From an uncultured Erythrobacter sp. (GTDB lineage Bacteria; Pseudomonadota; Alphaproteobacteria; Sphingomonadales; Sphingomonadaceae), in contig CANLPY010000001.1 in the NCBI GenBank assembly GCA_947493165.1, positions 1,898,501-1,962,500 on the forward strand: a stretch of 64,000 nt of DNA, given 5' to 3'. How positions within the stretch are numbered: the first letter of the stretch is position 1; every line of letters begins with the position of its first letter. Below, in pieces: positions 47,482 to 55,829 of the stretch. Under the pieces are notes generated by a model. That model made no database searches. It had not been told where the DNA came from and worked only from the letters and a program-made list of their open reading frames with translations. The translations under genes were made by a program, and so were the position numbers.

Positions 47482-47811
47482 ATGGCAGAAACACTCACCC
47501 TAACGCCCGCCGCCGCAAAGCGCGTTGCGCTGATCGCGCAAAAGCAGACCAAGCCGGCAATCTTGCGGCTCTCGGTTGAGGGCGGCGGCTGTTCTGGCTT
47601 TCAATATAAGTTTGACTTGGCCGATGCGCCTGATGGCGATGACAGTGTAAGCGAAACCGATGGTGTGCGCTTGGTCGTTGACCCAGTAAGTCTTGATCTA
47701 GTGGGCGGCAGCGTTGTCGATTTTGTCGAATCGCTGGGCGGCGCGGCATTCCGCGTCGAAAATCCGCAAGCAGCGGCCGGTTGCGGCTGCGGATCGAGTT
47801 TCGGAATTTGA
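47482..47811 (+). CDS. erpA: ErpA-like iron-sulfur cluster insertion protein
   Basis: 109-residue A-type carrier: GGGCSGFQYKFDL with the first Cys, and AAAGCGCGSSFGI with the last two. It differs clearly from SufA at 14405, so the cell has two A-type carriers. It probably delivers clusters to specific target enzymes. It is 45 bp after the CBS gene. Confidence 0.9.
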   Translation: MAETLTLTPAAAKRVALIAQKQTKPAILRLSVEGGGCSGFQYKFDLADAPDGDDSVSETDGVRLVVDPVSLDLVGGSVVDFVESLGGAAFRVENPQAAAGCGCGSSFGI

Positions 47812-47954
47812 AGCGGTCCAAAGGGCCGCAAGGGCGAGCGCTCGCCAGCCGATTAGACCGCCGCCGCAGAGGTATCTGCGCAAGCAAATTGCCGCAAGCG
47901 TGCGAAACTACGGCTGAGATAGACGCCGATTGAATCATCCGCCATGAAAGACAG

Positions 47955-48767
47955 ATGAAAATCGCGACTTACAATATAAACGGTATCAAAGCCCGGCTAC
48001 CGCGTCTCAAAGAATGGTTGGCGGAAACGCGGCCCTCGGTAGCGTGCCTGCAAGAGATCAAGAGCCAGGATGAAGGCTTTCCGGCCAGCGAATTTGAAGA
48101 GCTTGGCTATCACGCCATCTGGCACGGGCAGAAAAGCTTCAACGGCGTCGCGATCCTGACCGATAGCAAAGCTGGGTTTCAACCTCCCAAGGAAGTGCAG
48201 CGCGGACTCGGTATCAATGGTCCTAAGGAGGGTGAGGGCGAGCAGTCGCGCTATCTTGAGGCGGACATTACCGATGCCAATGGCGGTGTTACGCGGGTGG
48301 TGTGCATATATCTGCCCAATGGCAATCCGCATCCGGGCCCAAAATTCGACTATAAGCTAGCGTGGATGAAGAAATTGCGCGCGCGCATGGGCGAAATTTG
48401 GGCGGAGGAAGTGCCAGCCGCAGTGGTAGGCGACTACAATGTCATTCCCGAAGATGATGACACCTATTCCGTGAAGGCAATGGCCAGCGATGCTCTGATG
48501 CAACCGGAATCGCGCGCCGCCTATTCAGCCTTGCTTGCCGATGGATGGACGGATGCTGTTCGCACGCTCAACCCGCGCGGCGGGGTTTGGACCTATTGGG
48601 ACTATCAGGCCGGTGCATGGCAGCGCGACCACGGCTTTCGCATTGACCACCTTTTGCTTTCACCTGAGCTTGCAGATCGACTTGATGCAGTTGGAGTGGA
48701 CCGCGAGCATCGCGGCCGGGAAAAGGCGAGCGATCACACGCCTGTATGGGTGAAGTTCTCGAATTAG
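47955..48767 (+). CDS. xth: Exodeoxyribonuclease III (AP endonuclease)
   Basis: Base-excision repair enzyme of 270 residues. Blocks seen: KIATYNINGIKARLPRL, CLQEIKSQD (metal-binding Glu), GVAILTDSK, VVGDYNVIPEDDD (Asp/Asn), and the final RGREKASDHTPVWVKF with Asp-His. It cuts at abasic sites and removes 3' blocks. Standard length for the XthA group. Confidence 0.96.
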   Translation: MKIATYNINGIKARLPRLKEWLAETRPSVACLQEIKSQDEGFPASEFEELGYHAIWHGQKSFNGVAILTDSKAGFQPPKEVQRGLGINGPKEGEGEQSRYLEADITDANGGVTRVVCIYLPNGNPHPGPKFDYKLAWMKKLRARMGEIWAEEVPAAVVGDYNVIPEDDDTYSVKAMASDALMQPESRAAYSALLADGWTDAVRTLNPRGGVWTYWDYQAGAWQRDHGFRIDHLLLSPELADRLDAVGVDREHRGREKASDHTPVWVKFSN

Positions 48768-48812
48768 GGCCGCATCCAGGCTGCGCCATTAGGGTAAAGA
48801 GGACCGCATATG

Positions 48813-48839
48813 AAAAACCCCCGCCATTTCTGGCAGGGG
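48813..48839 (-). terminator. Intrinsic terminator after sleB-like gene
   Basis: On the minus strand CCCC-T-GCCA, a GAAA tetraloop and TGGC-GGGG are followed by G and five T (48817-48813). It serves the cell-wall hydrolase gene, which ends at 48866. Confidence 0.7.
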
Positions 48840-48865
48840 CGTCTCAAAACTCGGTTCGGCTGTAA

Positions 48866-49510
48866 TTACCGGTAGAAGATGTGGGTATTGATGCTGGTGC
48901 GGCGCTGCTTCTTGCGGCTCCACGATGGTCTCACATACTTCGCGTGAAAATAGAGCGAATCCTGCGCATCGGAATCCCACATGCCATCATGCGCGATGCG
49001 GGCAATTGCCTTTGCCCGATCCCACGCTTTTGAGCCAGTGCGAATGCGCGGCATGCTGCCGTTCTTTACGAAAGAGAATTGCGCGCGCTGGTAAACGACA
49101 CCGCAATAGCTGGCTGGAAAACGGCGATCATCAGCGCGGTTAATTACCACTTTCGCAACAGCCAACTGGCCATCAAGCGGCTCGCCGCGCGATTCGAAAT
49201 ACACAGCCCCGGCGAGACAGCGCATCTGCTCGGTCAGCTGGGTATCGGTGTTGACCAAGCCGACCAATTGCCGCAGCGAGCTTGCCTGAGGCGTGGCAAT
49301 CTCTTCGACCACCTCTTCGCCCACTTCAGGAATGGCTTGCACCACCTCCTGAGCGACGAATTCAATTTCGTCGGCTTGAGGCTCAGGAACAGACACAAGA
49401 TCGGCATCGCTTTCCTGTGCGATAGCGCCCGACATATCGGCGCTTGAGAAACTCAAACCTGCAACACCGATAATCGCTGCTGCACTCAAAGAATAAGTCT
49501 TACGACTCAT
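48866..49510 (-). CDS. Cell wall hydrolase (SleB/Hydrolase_2 domain)
   Basis: 214 residues: signal peptide (about 1-31), an acidic Pro/Glu-rich linker (40-75), and a Hydrolase_2 domain (about 95-205) beginning CLAGAVYFESRGEPLDGQLA, in which the Glu is the expected catalytic residue. Such enzymes cut peptidoglycan, as in SleB or CwlJ, although this organism does not sporulate. The 208 bases upstream hold no gene that I can support. Confidence 0.9.
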   Translation of the reverse strand: MSRKTYSLSAAAIIGVAGLSFSSADMSGAIAQESDADLVSVPEPQADEIEFVAQEVVQAIPEVGEEVVEEIATPQASSLRQLVGLVNTDTQLTEQMRCLAGAVYFESRGEPLDGQLAVAKVVINRADDRRFPASYCGVVYQRAQFSFVKNGSMPRIRTGSKAWDRAKAIARIAHDGMWDSDAQDSLYFHAKYVRPSWSRKKQRRTSINTHIFYR

Positions 49511-49718
49511 GAAAAATCACATTTTATGCGGTGAGCAAGCTCCGACGCAGGTTGAGACCTGTTGCGAGTGTTCGCGAACATTGAGAGGAGAGGATGGTCT
49601 GATGTGCCTGCCGGCTGCCCCCCGTCTGCGTGCTAACCTGCCGACATTATCGCCATGCATGGCCGCCTACGCGTCTGGAAGTCATGGGCGAAATAATCAC
49701 AGGTGAAACCAAGTCAAG

Positions 49719-50054
49719 TTAATCGAGGCTCTGTGCGACGAACCGTTCCGCGTTCGCGATATCCACCTCTAAAACCCAACAATCGGGGTCTTGTGTCCCG
49801 CGGCGAATCAGATATTCGGAAAATTCATATGGTTTTTCAGGGGCTTGCGTCTTTGTCGCAGTGAAAGAGCGTGATCCATCCAATTGTGGCATACGTTCAT
49901 AAAGTACCCCGTTTTCACCGCGATACATGGTTACTACCAGGATCGTTCCAGCATCGCGCTCACCCTTAGATAGTACGGTCGCCATCCCGCCTTGCTCTTC
50001 AGCGGCACGGATCAATCCAGAGATCTCTATATGAGTAGGCAGACGGCCAGACAT
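49719..50054 (-). CDS. DUF1491 family protein
   Basis: A 111-residue alphaproteobacterial protein of unknown function: RLPTHIEISGLIRAAEEQGG, ATVLSKGERDAGTILVV and RGTQDPDCWVLEVD match the DUF1491 pattern. No signal or membrane segment. It follows the thioesterase gene by 13 bp. Confidence 0.85.
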   Translation of the reverse strand: MSGRLPTHIEISGLIRAAEEQGGMATVLSKGERDAGTILVVTMYRGENGVLYERMPQLDGSRSFTATKTQAPEKPYEFSEYLIRRGTQDPDCWVLEVDIANAERFVAQSLD

Positions 50055-50067
50055 CTAGTCGGCAGAC

Positions 50068-50571
50068 CTATTCGTCGGTCGCTGGCGCATATCCATCCAG
50101 ACTGGACAGCGCGATGCGCGACCGCATGAATGTGCCAGTGCCGCGCCCAATCTCATCACCTTCTGCGTCGATTAGCCGGGATTCGGCAACGAATACACGG
50201 CGCTTCCCGCTAATCCACCGCCCTTCGGCGATGACCTCACCCTCTCGCACTGGCTTGGTGAAATGCAGGTTGAACCCTGTTGTCAGCAGGAAACGGTCAG
50301 TCGCCAGCGTGTTTGCAGCGTAAAAGGCCGCATCATCGAGCATTTTGAAATAAATCGTTCCATGCGCAGCTCCGGCGGCATGAAACACGTCTTGAGTGAT
50401 TGTCAAAGTTAGACGCGAACGGCCTTCGCTGGGAATTACCAGCCGGGAGGCAAATTTATCATTGATCGGCGCTGAGCCGTAAAGCCGCTCAAGCGCGCGG
50501 TAATGACCCTCTGCCCCGCCGCTTGAAGCGGCAGCGCCTTCATCGGCTTGTCTATCGTCAGGCGGCATCAC
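50068..50571 (-). CDS. PaaI-type thioesterase (hotdog fold)
   Basis: 167 residues with a polar N-terminal 20 residues and a hotdog domain: AAGAAHGTIYFKMLDDAAFYAANTLA is the central helix region, and TTGFNLHFTKPVREGEV follows as in PaaI proteins. Likely acyl-CoA thioesterase; substrate unknown. Overlaps ptsN by 14 bp. Confidence 0.86.
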   Translation of the reverse strand: MMPPDDRQADEGAAASSGGAEGHYRALERLYGSAPINDKFASRLVIPSEGRSRLTLTITQDVFHAAGAAHGTIYFKMLDDAAFYAANTLATDRFLLTTGFNLHFTKPVREGEVIAEGRWISGKRRVFVAESRLIDAEGDEIGRGTGTFMRSRIALSSLDGYAPATDE

Positions 50572-51019
50572 GCAGGAATCGATTGGTCAGCACGCAATAC
50601 AGCGCCTCGGCATCAGGAGCGTCTTCCATGGCCTCAAGGATGGCATCGTCTCGCATCACTCGGGAGATGGCTGCAAGCGCATGAAGATGCGTTGCGCCAG
50701 CGTTCTCAGGGGAAACCAAACCAAAAATCAAATTGACCGGCATGGCATCGGCAGCGGCGAAATCGACCGGTTGTTCCAGACGCAGCACAGCCAAAACGGG
50801 ACGTTTTACCTGATCTGATCGGCAATGCGGAATTGCAACACCGCGGCCGAAACCCGTGCTGCCCAGCGCTTCGCGTTCTTCAAGGCGTTCGAGAATGGCA
50901 GGTTTATCGAGACCGTGAACAGCCGAAAGCTGCTCAGCAATTGCGCCAAGCACCTGATCGCGCGTTTCCAAGCGTGCCGAAGCAACCGCCTCGGGCAGCA
51001 ATCTCAAATTTACGTCCAT
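50558..51019 (-). CDS. ptsN: PTS IIA-like nitrogen-regulatory protein PtsN
   Basis: 153-residue EIIA-Ntr protein that takes phosphate at His65 in GRGVAIPHCRSDQV. The core LGSTGFGRGVAIPH and FGLVSPENAGATHLHALAAISR matches PtsN. It regulates nitrogen, potassium or (p)ppGpp responses rather than sugar uptake. It follows hpf on the same strand by 132 bp, a frequent pairing. Confidence 0.93.
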   Translation of the reverse strand: MDVNLRLLPEAVASARLETRDQVLGAIAEQLSAVHGLDKPAILERLEEREALGSTGFGRGVAIPHCRSDQVKRPVLAVLRLEQPVDFAAADAMPVNLIFGLVSPENAGATHLHALAAISRVMRDDAILEAMEDAPDAEALYCVLTNRFLRDAA

Positions 51020-51151
51020 TGTTAAAATCGCGATCCTAAATCAGTCACTTGCATTTCCAAATTCATAGCGCCGGTTGCCGCGTCATATCGCAGCCATCCT
51101 CCTACAAAAATGGATTGGGCGTTTCTGTCAGCTAGGGAAGCTGTGGTCGCC

Positions 51152-51721
51152 CTATCGCGGTTCAACCCAACCGATCGAACCATCCGAGCGGCGATAAACC
51201 ATATTATGACGCTCAGTTCCAGCATTTTTGAAAAACAGCGCGTTGGTATCGCGCAAATCGAGCATCATCACAGCATCCGCTACGCTGTACGTTGGGATGT
51301 CCGTGCTCGTCTCCGCGATAATCGGCGGCGCCTCGGCTACAATCTCTTCTTCAATCTCCTCAACCGGTGCTGCAAAGACGGTGTAAGCAGCCTCCTCCTC
51401 ACGCTGAGCGTGCGCAGTTTGTTCATGCCGGTCGTTGAGGCGGCGCTTGTAGCGGCGAAGCTGTTTCTCAATCTTTGTCGCCGCCGCATCGAGCGCCTGG
51501 TGCGCGTCATGCGCTTCCGCTCGAGCTTTTAGGATGAGGCCCTGCATCACATGGGTGACAATATCGCAGGAGAATGATCCCGCCGGCGCTTTGCCAAAAG
51601 TGACGTGAGAGGAAATCGCCCGATCGAAGTGTTTCTCAACAATACCGCCCAATCGGTCCTCAACATGCTCTTGCAATGCTGCGCCCGTTTCCACTTGATG
51701 CCCTGAGACCCGGATATCCAT
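51152..51721 (-). CDS. hpf: Long-form ribosome hibernation promoting factor
   Basis: 189 residues: N-terminal ribosome-binding domain (MDIRVSGHQVETGAALQEHVEDRL..., about 1-100) and a C-terminal dimerisation domain (about 130-189, YSVADAVMMLDLRDTNALFFKNA). This long form lets 70S ribosomes dimerise into 100S on its own in stationary phase. GAGG nine bases before ATG 51721 supports the start. Confidence 0.93.
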   Translation of the reverse strand: MDIRVSGHQVETGAALQEHVEDRLGGIVEKHFDRAISSHVTFGKAPAGSFSCDIVTHVMQGLILKARAEAHDAHQALDAAATKIEKQLRRYKRRLNDRHEQTAHAQREEEAAYTVFAAPVEEIEEEIVAEAPPIIAETSTDIPTYSVADAVMMLDLRDTNALFFKNAGTERHNMVYRRSDGSIGWVEPR

Positions 51722-51779
51722 TGTGGCTAACCTCCTATTATGTTGCCGACCTGCTGCGATGACCGGGTGAGCTTTTCGC

Positions 51780-52496
51780 TCACCGCGTCCAGATTGCCTT
51801 TTCAATTCCTTCGATAAACGCTGTGTGCCGCGCCAACTCCTCTGCGGATGCAGCATGAGGTCGCGGCTCGCGCCGTTCGCTGCGCCTTTGAGCAGCGCTG
51901 GCGGCCATGGCCGGAACGCTGACATCGACACCAGCCGCTTGCTGCGCTTCGCCGCCGCTGCCTGCCGCAAGCCCAAGGCCGATTTGCCGCCCGCCGGTAA
52001 GCTCTACATACACCTGGGCAAGCAATTCAGCATCGAGCAGCGCACCGTGCTTCACCCGGTGGCTGCGATCAATGCCATAGCGCGTACACAGTGCATCAAG
52101 TGAGAGTTTAGCGCCCGGGTGCTTTTTGCGAGCAAGCGCCACGGTATCGACCATTCGATCCATCGCGATCGGTTCCATGCCGATCATCTCCAGCTCGCTG
52201 TTCAAAAAGCCGAAGTCGAACCCTGCATTGTGCGCCACCAGCGGCGCATCGCCGAGAAATTCCAACAATTCGCCTGCGGTGTCTTTAAACAATGGCTTCG
52301 TCTCAAGAAATGAGATGGAAAGCCCATGAACCGCTTCGGCGGCCTGCGGCATATCACGCTGAGGATTGTAATATGCGTGGTAGGTTTCGCCAGTGGCAAC
52401 CCGTCCAACCATTTCCAGACAGCCGATTTCGACCATCCGATCACCCGTTTTAGGGTCAAGTCCGGTGGTTTCTGTATCAAAGACGATTTCGCGCAT
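51780..52496 (-). CDS. dnaQ: DNA polymerase III epsilon subunit, proofreading exonuclease
   Basis: 238 residues. Exonuclease motifs: REIVFDTETTGLD (Exo I, Asp/Glu), VAHNAGFDFGFLN (Exo II) and RVKHGALLDAELLAQVY (Exo III epsilon, His/Asp). C-terminal tail after about 185 links to polymerase III. I use ATG 52496; longer frames extend before the first strand. It is 73 bp after coaE on the same strand. Confidence 0.95.
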   Translation of the reverse strand: MREIVFDTETTGLDPKTGDRMVEIGCLEMVGRVATGETYHAYYNPQRDMPQAAEAVHGLSISFLETKPLFKDTAGELLEFLGDAPLVAHNAGFDFGFLNSELEMIGMEPIAMDRMVDTVALARKKHPGAKLSLDALCTRYGIDRSHRVKHGALLDAELLAQVYVELTGGRQIGLGLAAGSGGEAQQAAGVDVSVPAMAASAAQRRSERREPRPHAASAEELARHTAFIEGIEKAIWTR

Positions 52497-52569
52497 TGGC
52501 GGCACTATCGAACCAGAAACGCGCATGCGCAAGGGGTTGAATCAGGTGATTTGTCGCAAAAGAGCAGCT

Positions 52570-53190
52570 TTAGCTTCCTGCTGTATCAGGCGCATCGCTG
52601 ATCGCAGTGAGTTGTGCGATCAATGCACGCACGCCATCCTCAGTTTCCTCTAAGGTAGTGCCCGTGTCGATGATGTAGTCGGCGCGCTCACGCTTTTCGG
52701 CGTCGGGCACTTGCAGCCCAAGGATATGCTCAAATTTTTGCGTCGTCATGCCGGGGCGGGCAAGCACCCGTTCGCGCTGTACTTCTGCCGGAGCAGAAAC
52801 GACCAAGATTGCATCAACTGCCTCATGCCCGCTGCCTTCGAACAGCAGCGGAATATCGAACACCAGCAGGGACGCATCGGCATTGTCCGCCATAAAGGCG
52901 GCGCGCTTTTGCCCAACCGCTGGATGAACGATACCTTCCAGTTCAGCAAGCTTGTCAGGGTCCGCGAAGACAAGTTTGCCCAATGCCTCGCGCTTCACAC
53001 CTTCTGCGCCAGTTGAGCCGGGGAAAGCGGCTTCAATGGCTTCGATCAACTCGCCGCCTGGACCCTGCATCGCGCGAACCTCTGCATCGGCATCGAACAC
53101 TGGCACACCAGCATCAGTGAACATGGCTGCAACGGTCGATTTGCCCATGCCAATAGAGCCGGTGAGGCCGAGGATCATCGGTTTGCTCAT
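52570..53190 (-). CDS. coaE: Dephospho-CoA kinase
   Basis: Last step of coenzyme A synthesis. 206 residues with P-loop GLTGSIGMGKST (7-18), DADAEVRAM and VDAILVVSAPAEVQRERVLARPGM. Overlaps aroE by 4 bp; the coaE-aroE-maf-ppsR run is a typical alphaproteobacterial origin-side operon. Confidence 0.95.
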   Translation of the reverse strand: MSKPMILGLTGSIGMGKSTVAAMFTDAGVPVFDADAEVRAMQGPGGELIEAIEAAFPGSTGAEGVKREALGKLVFADPDKLAELEGIVHPAVGQKRAAFMADNADASLLVFDIPLLFEGSGHEAVDAILVVSAPAEVQRERVLARPGMTTQKFEHILGLQVPDAEKRERADYIIDTGTTLEETEDGVRALIAQLTAISDAPDTAGS

Positions 53191-54044
53191 TGGCTCAGTA
53201 GCTTTCGCAATTCAGCGTCATGCTCGCGCGGTGGGCGTGCGCCAAAGAAGATTTCAAATGCGGCCGCAGCCTGTCCGATGAGCATCGACAGTCCATCTAT
53301 AGTGCGAAACCCAGCGGTTTTGGCGTTTTGCAAAAAGCGCGTCTCTTGCGGATCGGTAACAATGTCATAGGCGATGCTGCCGGGCGGGGCATGGCTCCAG
53401 TCAAAGGCGAGCTCTGGTTGACCACGCATACCCAAGGGTGAAGCGTTAATCACCAGATCAAAGCAGCGATCTCGGTCATCAAAAGCGAAATTGGTAGGCT
53501 GTGCGAAATGATCGAGATGCACCGCATGATGCTCACCGTCCGGCGCAAGTTCGTCGAGCAAACTCCGCGCCTTGTCGGGATTGCGGCCAGCAACCACCAG
53601 TGTGAAGCCTTGGCCGGAAAGCGCAGTGATGATCGCGCGCGCTGCGCCGCCCGTGCCAAGAATGCGCGCCATGCGAAACAGGTGCTCACCAGCCAGTTCC
53701 TCTTTCAGTGGTTCGAGAAACCCTTGCGCATCGGTATTCGTGCCTCTCAGCGCTGTGTTTGGCGTTCGAAACACCGTGTTGACCGCGCCAATGCTTTTGG
53801 AGTCGCTTTCCATTTCTTCAAGCAGTGGAATCACAGCTTGCTTGTGCGGCATGGTGACATTGCATCCCAGCCAATTGGGGTCAGCGCGCCGTTCAGCAAT
53901 GTAATCGGACAAACCATCGGGCGTGACATGCACCGCGCGGTACTCTGCCTCAATACCTAGCCGGTCTAGCCAGAACCCGTGGATCAGCGGAGATTTCGAT
54001 TGCACAACCGGATCACCGATGACTTCGGCGTATTTGAGGCTCAT
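53187..54044 (-). CDS. aroE: Shikimate dehydrogenase
   Basis: Reduces dehydroshikimate to shikimate with NADPH. 285 residues: VQSKSPLIHGFWLDRLG (substrate), CNVTMPHKQAV with the catalytic Lys, GTNTDAQGF, and the NADP site ILGTGGAARAI. Overlaps maf and coaE by 4 bp each. Confidence 0.95.
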   Translation of the reverse strand: MSLKYAEVIGDPVVQSKSPLIHGFWLDRLGIEAEYRAVHVTPDGLSDYIAERRADPNWLGCNVTMPHKQAVIPLLEEMESDSKSIGAVNTVFRTPNTALRGTNTDAQGFLEPLKEELAGEHLFRMARILGTGGAARAIITALSGQGFTLVVAGRNPDKARSLLDELAPDGEHHAVHLDHFAQPTNFAFDDRDRCFDLVINASPLGMRGQPELAFDWSHAPPGSIAYDIVTDPQETRFLQNAKTAGFRTIDGLSMLIGQAAAAFEIFFGARPPREHDAELRKLLSQ

Positions 54045-54625
54045 GATTGCAGAACGCCATATTCGCGAAGTGCGCCGAGTACGGGGAGCAGGGGCATACC
54101 AAGCACGGTAAACTGGTCGCCCTCGATCTTGTCAAACAATTGCACGCCCATTGCCTCAATGCGGAAACAGCCGACGGTAAAGCCAATCACGGGCCATTCG
54201 TGGTCGAGGTAGTGCTCAATAAATTCAGCGGATAATTCGCGCACATGCAGCGATGCAAGCGAAGTGCAGCTCCATTCGCAGGTTTGTCCGCGAACCAAAG
54301 CTGCCGCGCTGTGCAGTTCAATCACCTTGCCAGAGAAAAACCGCAAATGGGCCGCCGCGTCATCGCGGTCTTTAGGTTTGTCAAACCTCTTTCCGCCTGC
54401 GACCACTAGGGAGTCGCTGCCCAAGACCAGCGCATCACGTTCTGCGCTCGCGACAGCCGCTGCTTTAGCAACGCTGAGCGCCTCAGCAGTTTCTGCCGGG
54501 CTAGCCCCTGCCATTTCTGCTTCCAGCGCACGCTCATCAACTTCAGCGGGTATTGCCTTGTAAGATACACCGGCGGCATCCAGCATGGTGCGGCGTGACT
54601 GACTTTTTGACGCCAGAATAATCAT
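54041..54625 (-). CDS. maf: Maf-like nucleotide pyrophosphatase
   Basis: 194-residue house-cleaning nucleotide pyrophosphatase of the Maf family: ILASKSQSRRTMLDAAGV (phosphate-binding start), EVDERAL, VLGSDSLVV and KPKDRDDA. Which NTPs it removes is not readable. Overlaps ppsR and aroE by 4 bp. Confidence 0.92.
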   Translation of the reverse strand: MIILASKSQSRRTMLDAAGVSYKAIPAEVDERALEAEMAGASPAETAEALSVAKAAAVASAERDALVLGSDSLVVAGGKRFDKPKDRDDAAAHLRFFSGKVIELHSAAALVRGQTCEWSCTSLASLHVRELSAEFIEHYLDHEWPVIGFTVGCFRIEAMGVQLFDKIEGDQFTVLGMPLLPVLGALREYGVLQS

Positions 54626-55479
54626 ATTGGTTTAGCTGTTCCGTCTGGAGAACCATCAGCGGGTCTATCGCGGCGATCGCGCTCTTGCGCTAAGCGGATA
54701 ATTGCCGCGGCGCTTTCTTCAATTGAGCGGCGCGTCACATCAATCACGGGCCAGCCATTATCCGCAAACATCCGGCGGGCAAATTGCAATTCATCCTTCA
54801 CGCGCTCGCCATCGACATAGGATGTCTCTGTCCCCTCATTGAGCGACAGCAGCCGGTTGCGGCGGATCTGCACCAAACGCTCTGGCGCAGTGGTAAGCCC
54901 GACAACAAGTGGATGGCGCAGGCCAAACAAGGCCTTGGGCGGCGGGCTTTCGACCACTAGCGGGATATTGGCGACTTTATAGCCGCGGTTGGCGAGATAA
55001 ATGCTGGTCGGGGTTTTGGAGCTACGCGAAACCCCTGCCAAAACAATATCGGCCTCTTCCCAGTTCTCCCAGCCGATGCCGTCATCATGCGCGATAGTGA
55101 ATTGGATCGCTTCCACCCGCTTGAAATAGGCCTCATCCATCAAATGCTGGCGGCCCGGACGCCCGTGCGCTTCCTCCCCCAATTGCGCCTCAAGCGCAGC
55201 CGTCACCCCGTCCAGCACTGGCACAGCGGGCAGGCCCAATTGGCGGCAATGCTCTTCGAGCCGGGCGCGGGTCTCAGGGTTCACTAGAGTAAACAGCACC
55301 AGACCTGGATTGTCAGCAAGGTCGGGGACGATACGGTCCAAATGCTGGCGTGAGCGGACCATCGGCCAGAAGTGACGATTGACCTGTGGATCATCAAATT
55401 GTGCCAAAGCAGCCTTTGCGATCATCTCCAATGTTTCGCCTGTGGAATCCGAGACAAGGTGCAGATTCAGGCGGTTCAT
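54622..55479 (-). CDS. Pyruvate, phosphate dikinase regulatory protein (kinase/pyrophosphorylase)
   Basis: 285 residues of the PpsR/RP1 family, which phosphorylates and reactivates PEP synthase or pyruvate phosphate dikinase. Seen: LHLVSDSTGETLEMIAKAAL and the P-loop-like GVSRSSKTPTSIYLANRGYKVANIPLV. First gene of the minus-strand run that ends at coaE; a DnaA-like site lies in its first codons. Confidence 0.92.
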   Translation of the reverse strand: MNRLNLHLVSDSTGETLEMIAKAALAQFDDPQVNRHFWPMVRSRQHLDRIVPDLADNPGLVLFTLVNPETRARLEEHCRQLGLPAVPVLDGVTAALEAQLGEEAHGRPGRQHLMDEAYFKRVEAIQFTIAHDDGIGWENWEEADIVLAGVSRSSKTPTSIYLANRGYKVANIPLVVESPPPKALFGLRHPLVVGLTTAPERLVQIRRNRLLSLNEGTETSYVDGERVKDELQFARRMFADNGWPVIDVTRRSIEESAAAIIRLAQERDRRDRPADGSPDGTAKPI

Positions 55480-55829
55480 GGGTGATTTTGCATCCTGAGT
55501 TTGGCGCTAAAACAAGGCTATCAAGCTTGTTGATCGTTTCGGGCATAAACCACGGGAGAAGTGCGTCGACAAGATCGTGGATAGGATTCATGCCCGATAC
55601 CGGCCAATCACTACTGTTACTTCTCTACACGGGACAATGGCTTTCAACAGGCTGGGAAGAACGGGTATAACAATCGCTTGACCGCACAAACACCTAGATT
55701 CGCGTAAACCCTTTTGGCTTTTCAGCGCCGGAGAAATCGGGCAGAGGCTGGTAATTCCCGCTTTCCACAGGGCCAACAAACACCCACAATCTATATATAA
55801 ATATATATTATTATTGATTGGAACGACGC
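55480..55829. other. Candidate chromosomal origin of replication, ppsR-hemE interval
   Basis: A 350-bp interval without genes at the point where coding strand switches from all minus (48.9-55.5 kb) to all plus (55.8-64 kb). It ends in a run of 24 A/T bases (55792-55815), a likely DNA-unwinding element. DnaA-like sites: CGTGGATAG (55576-55584, seven of nine) and CTTTCCACA (55761-55769, seven of nine); just outside, inside ppsR, TGTGGATCA (55385-55393) equals the Caulobacter G-box read in reverse. No CtrA-type TTAA-N7-TTAA was found. The context, beside hemE, is that of the Caulobacter origin. Confidence 0.62.

Noticed and set aside
49509..49706. A 65-codon plus-strand frame between the cell-wall hydrolase and DUF1491 genes
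   Set aside because: No ribosome-binding site, no family likeness and odd composition; the interval is better read as the hydrolase promoter region.
51022..51225. A 67-codon minus-strand frame between hpf and ptsN
   Set aside because: It overlaps the conserved C-terminal domain of hpf and has no features of its own.
55480..55829. CtrA binding sites (TTAA-N7-TTAA) at the proposed origin
   Set aside because: None seen by eye; the origin claim does not rely on them.
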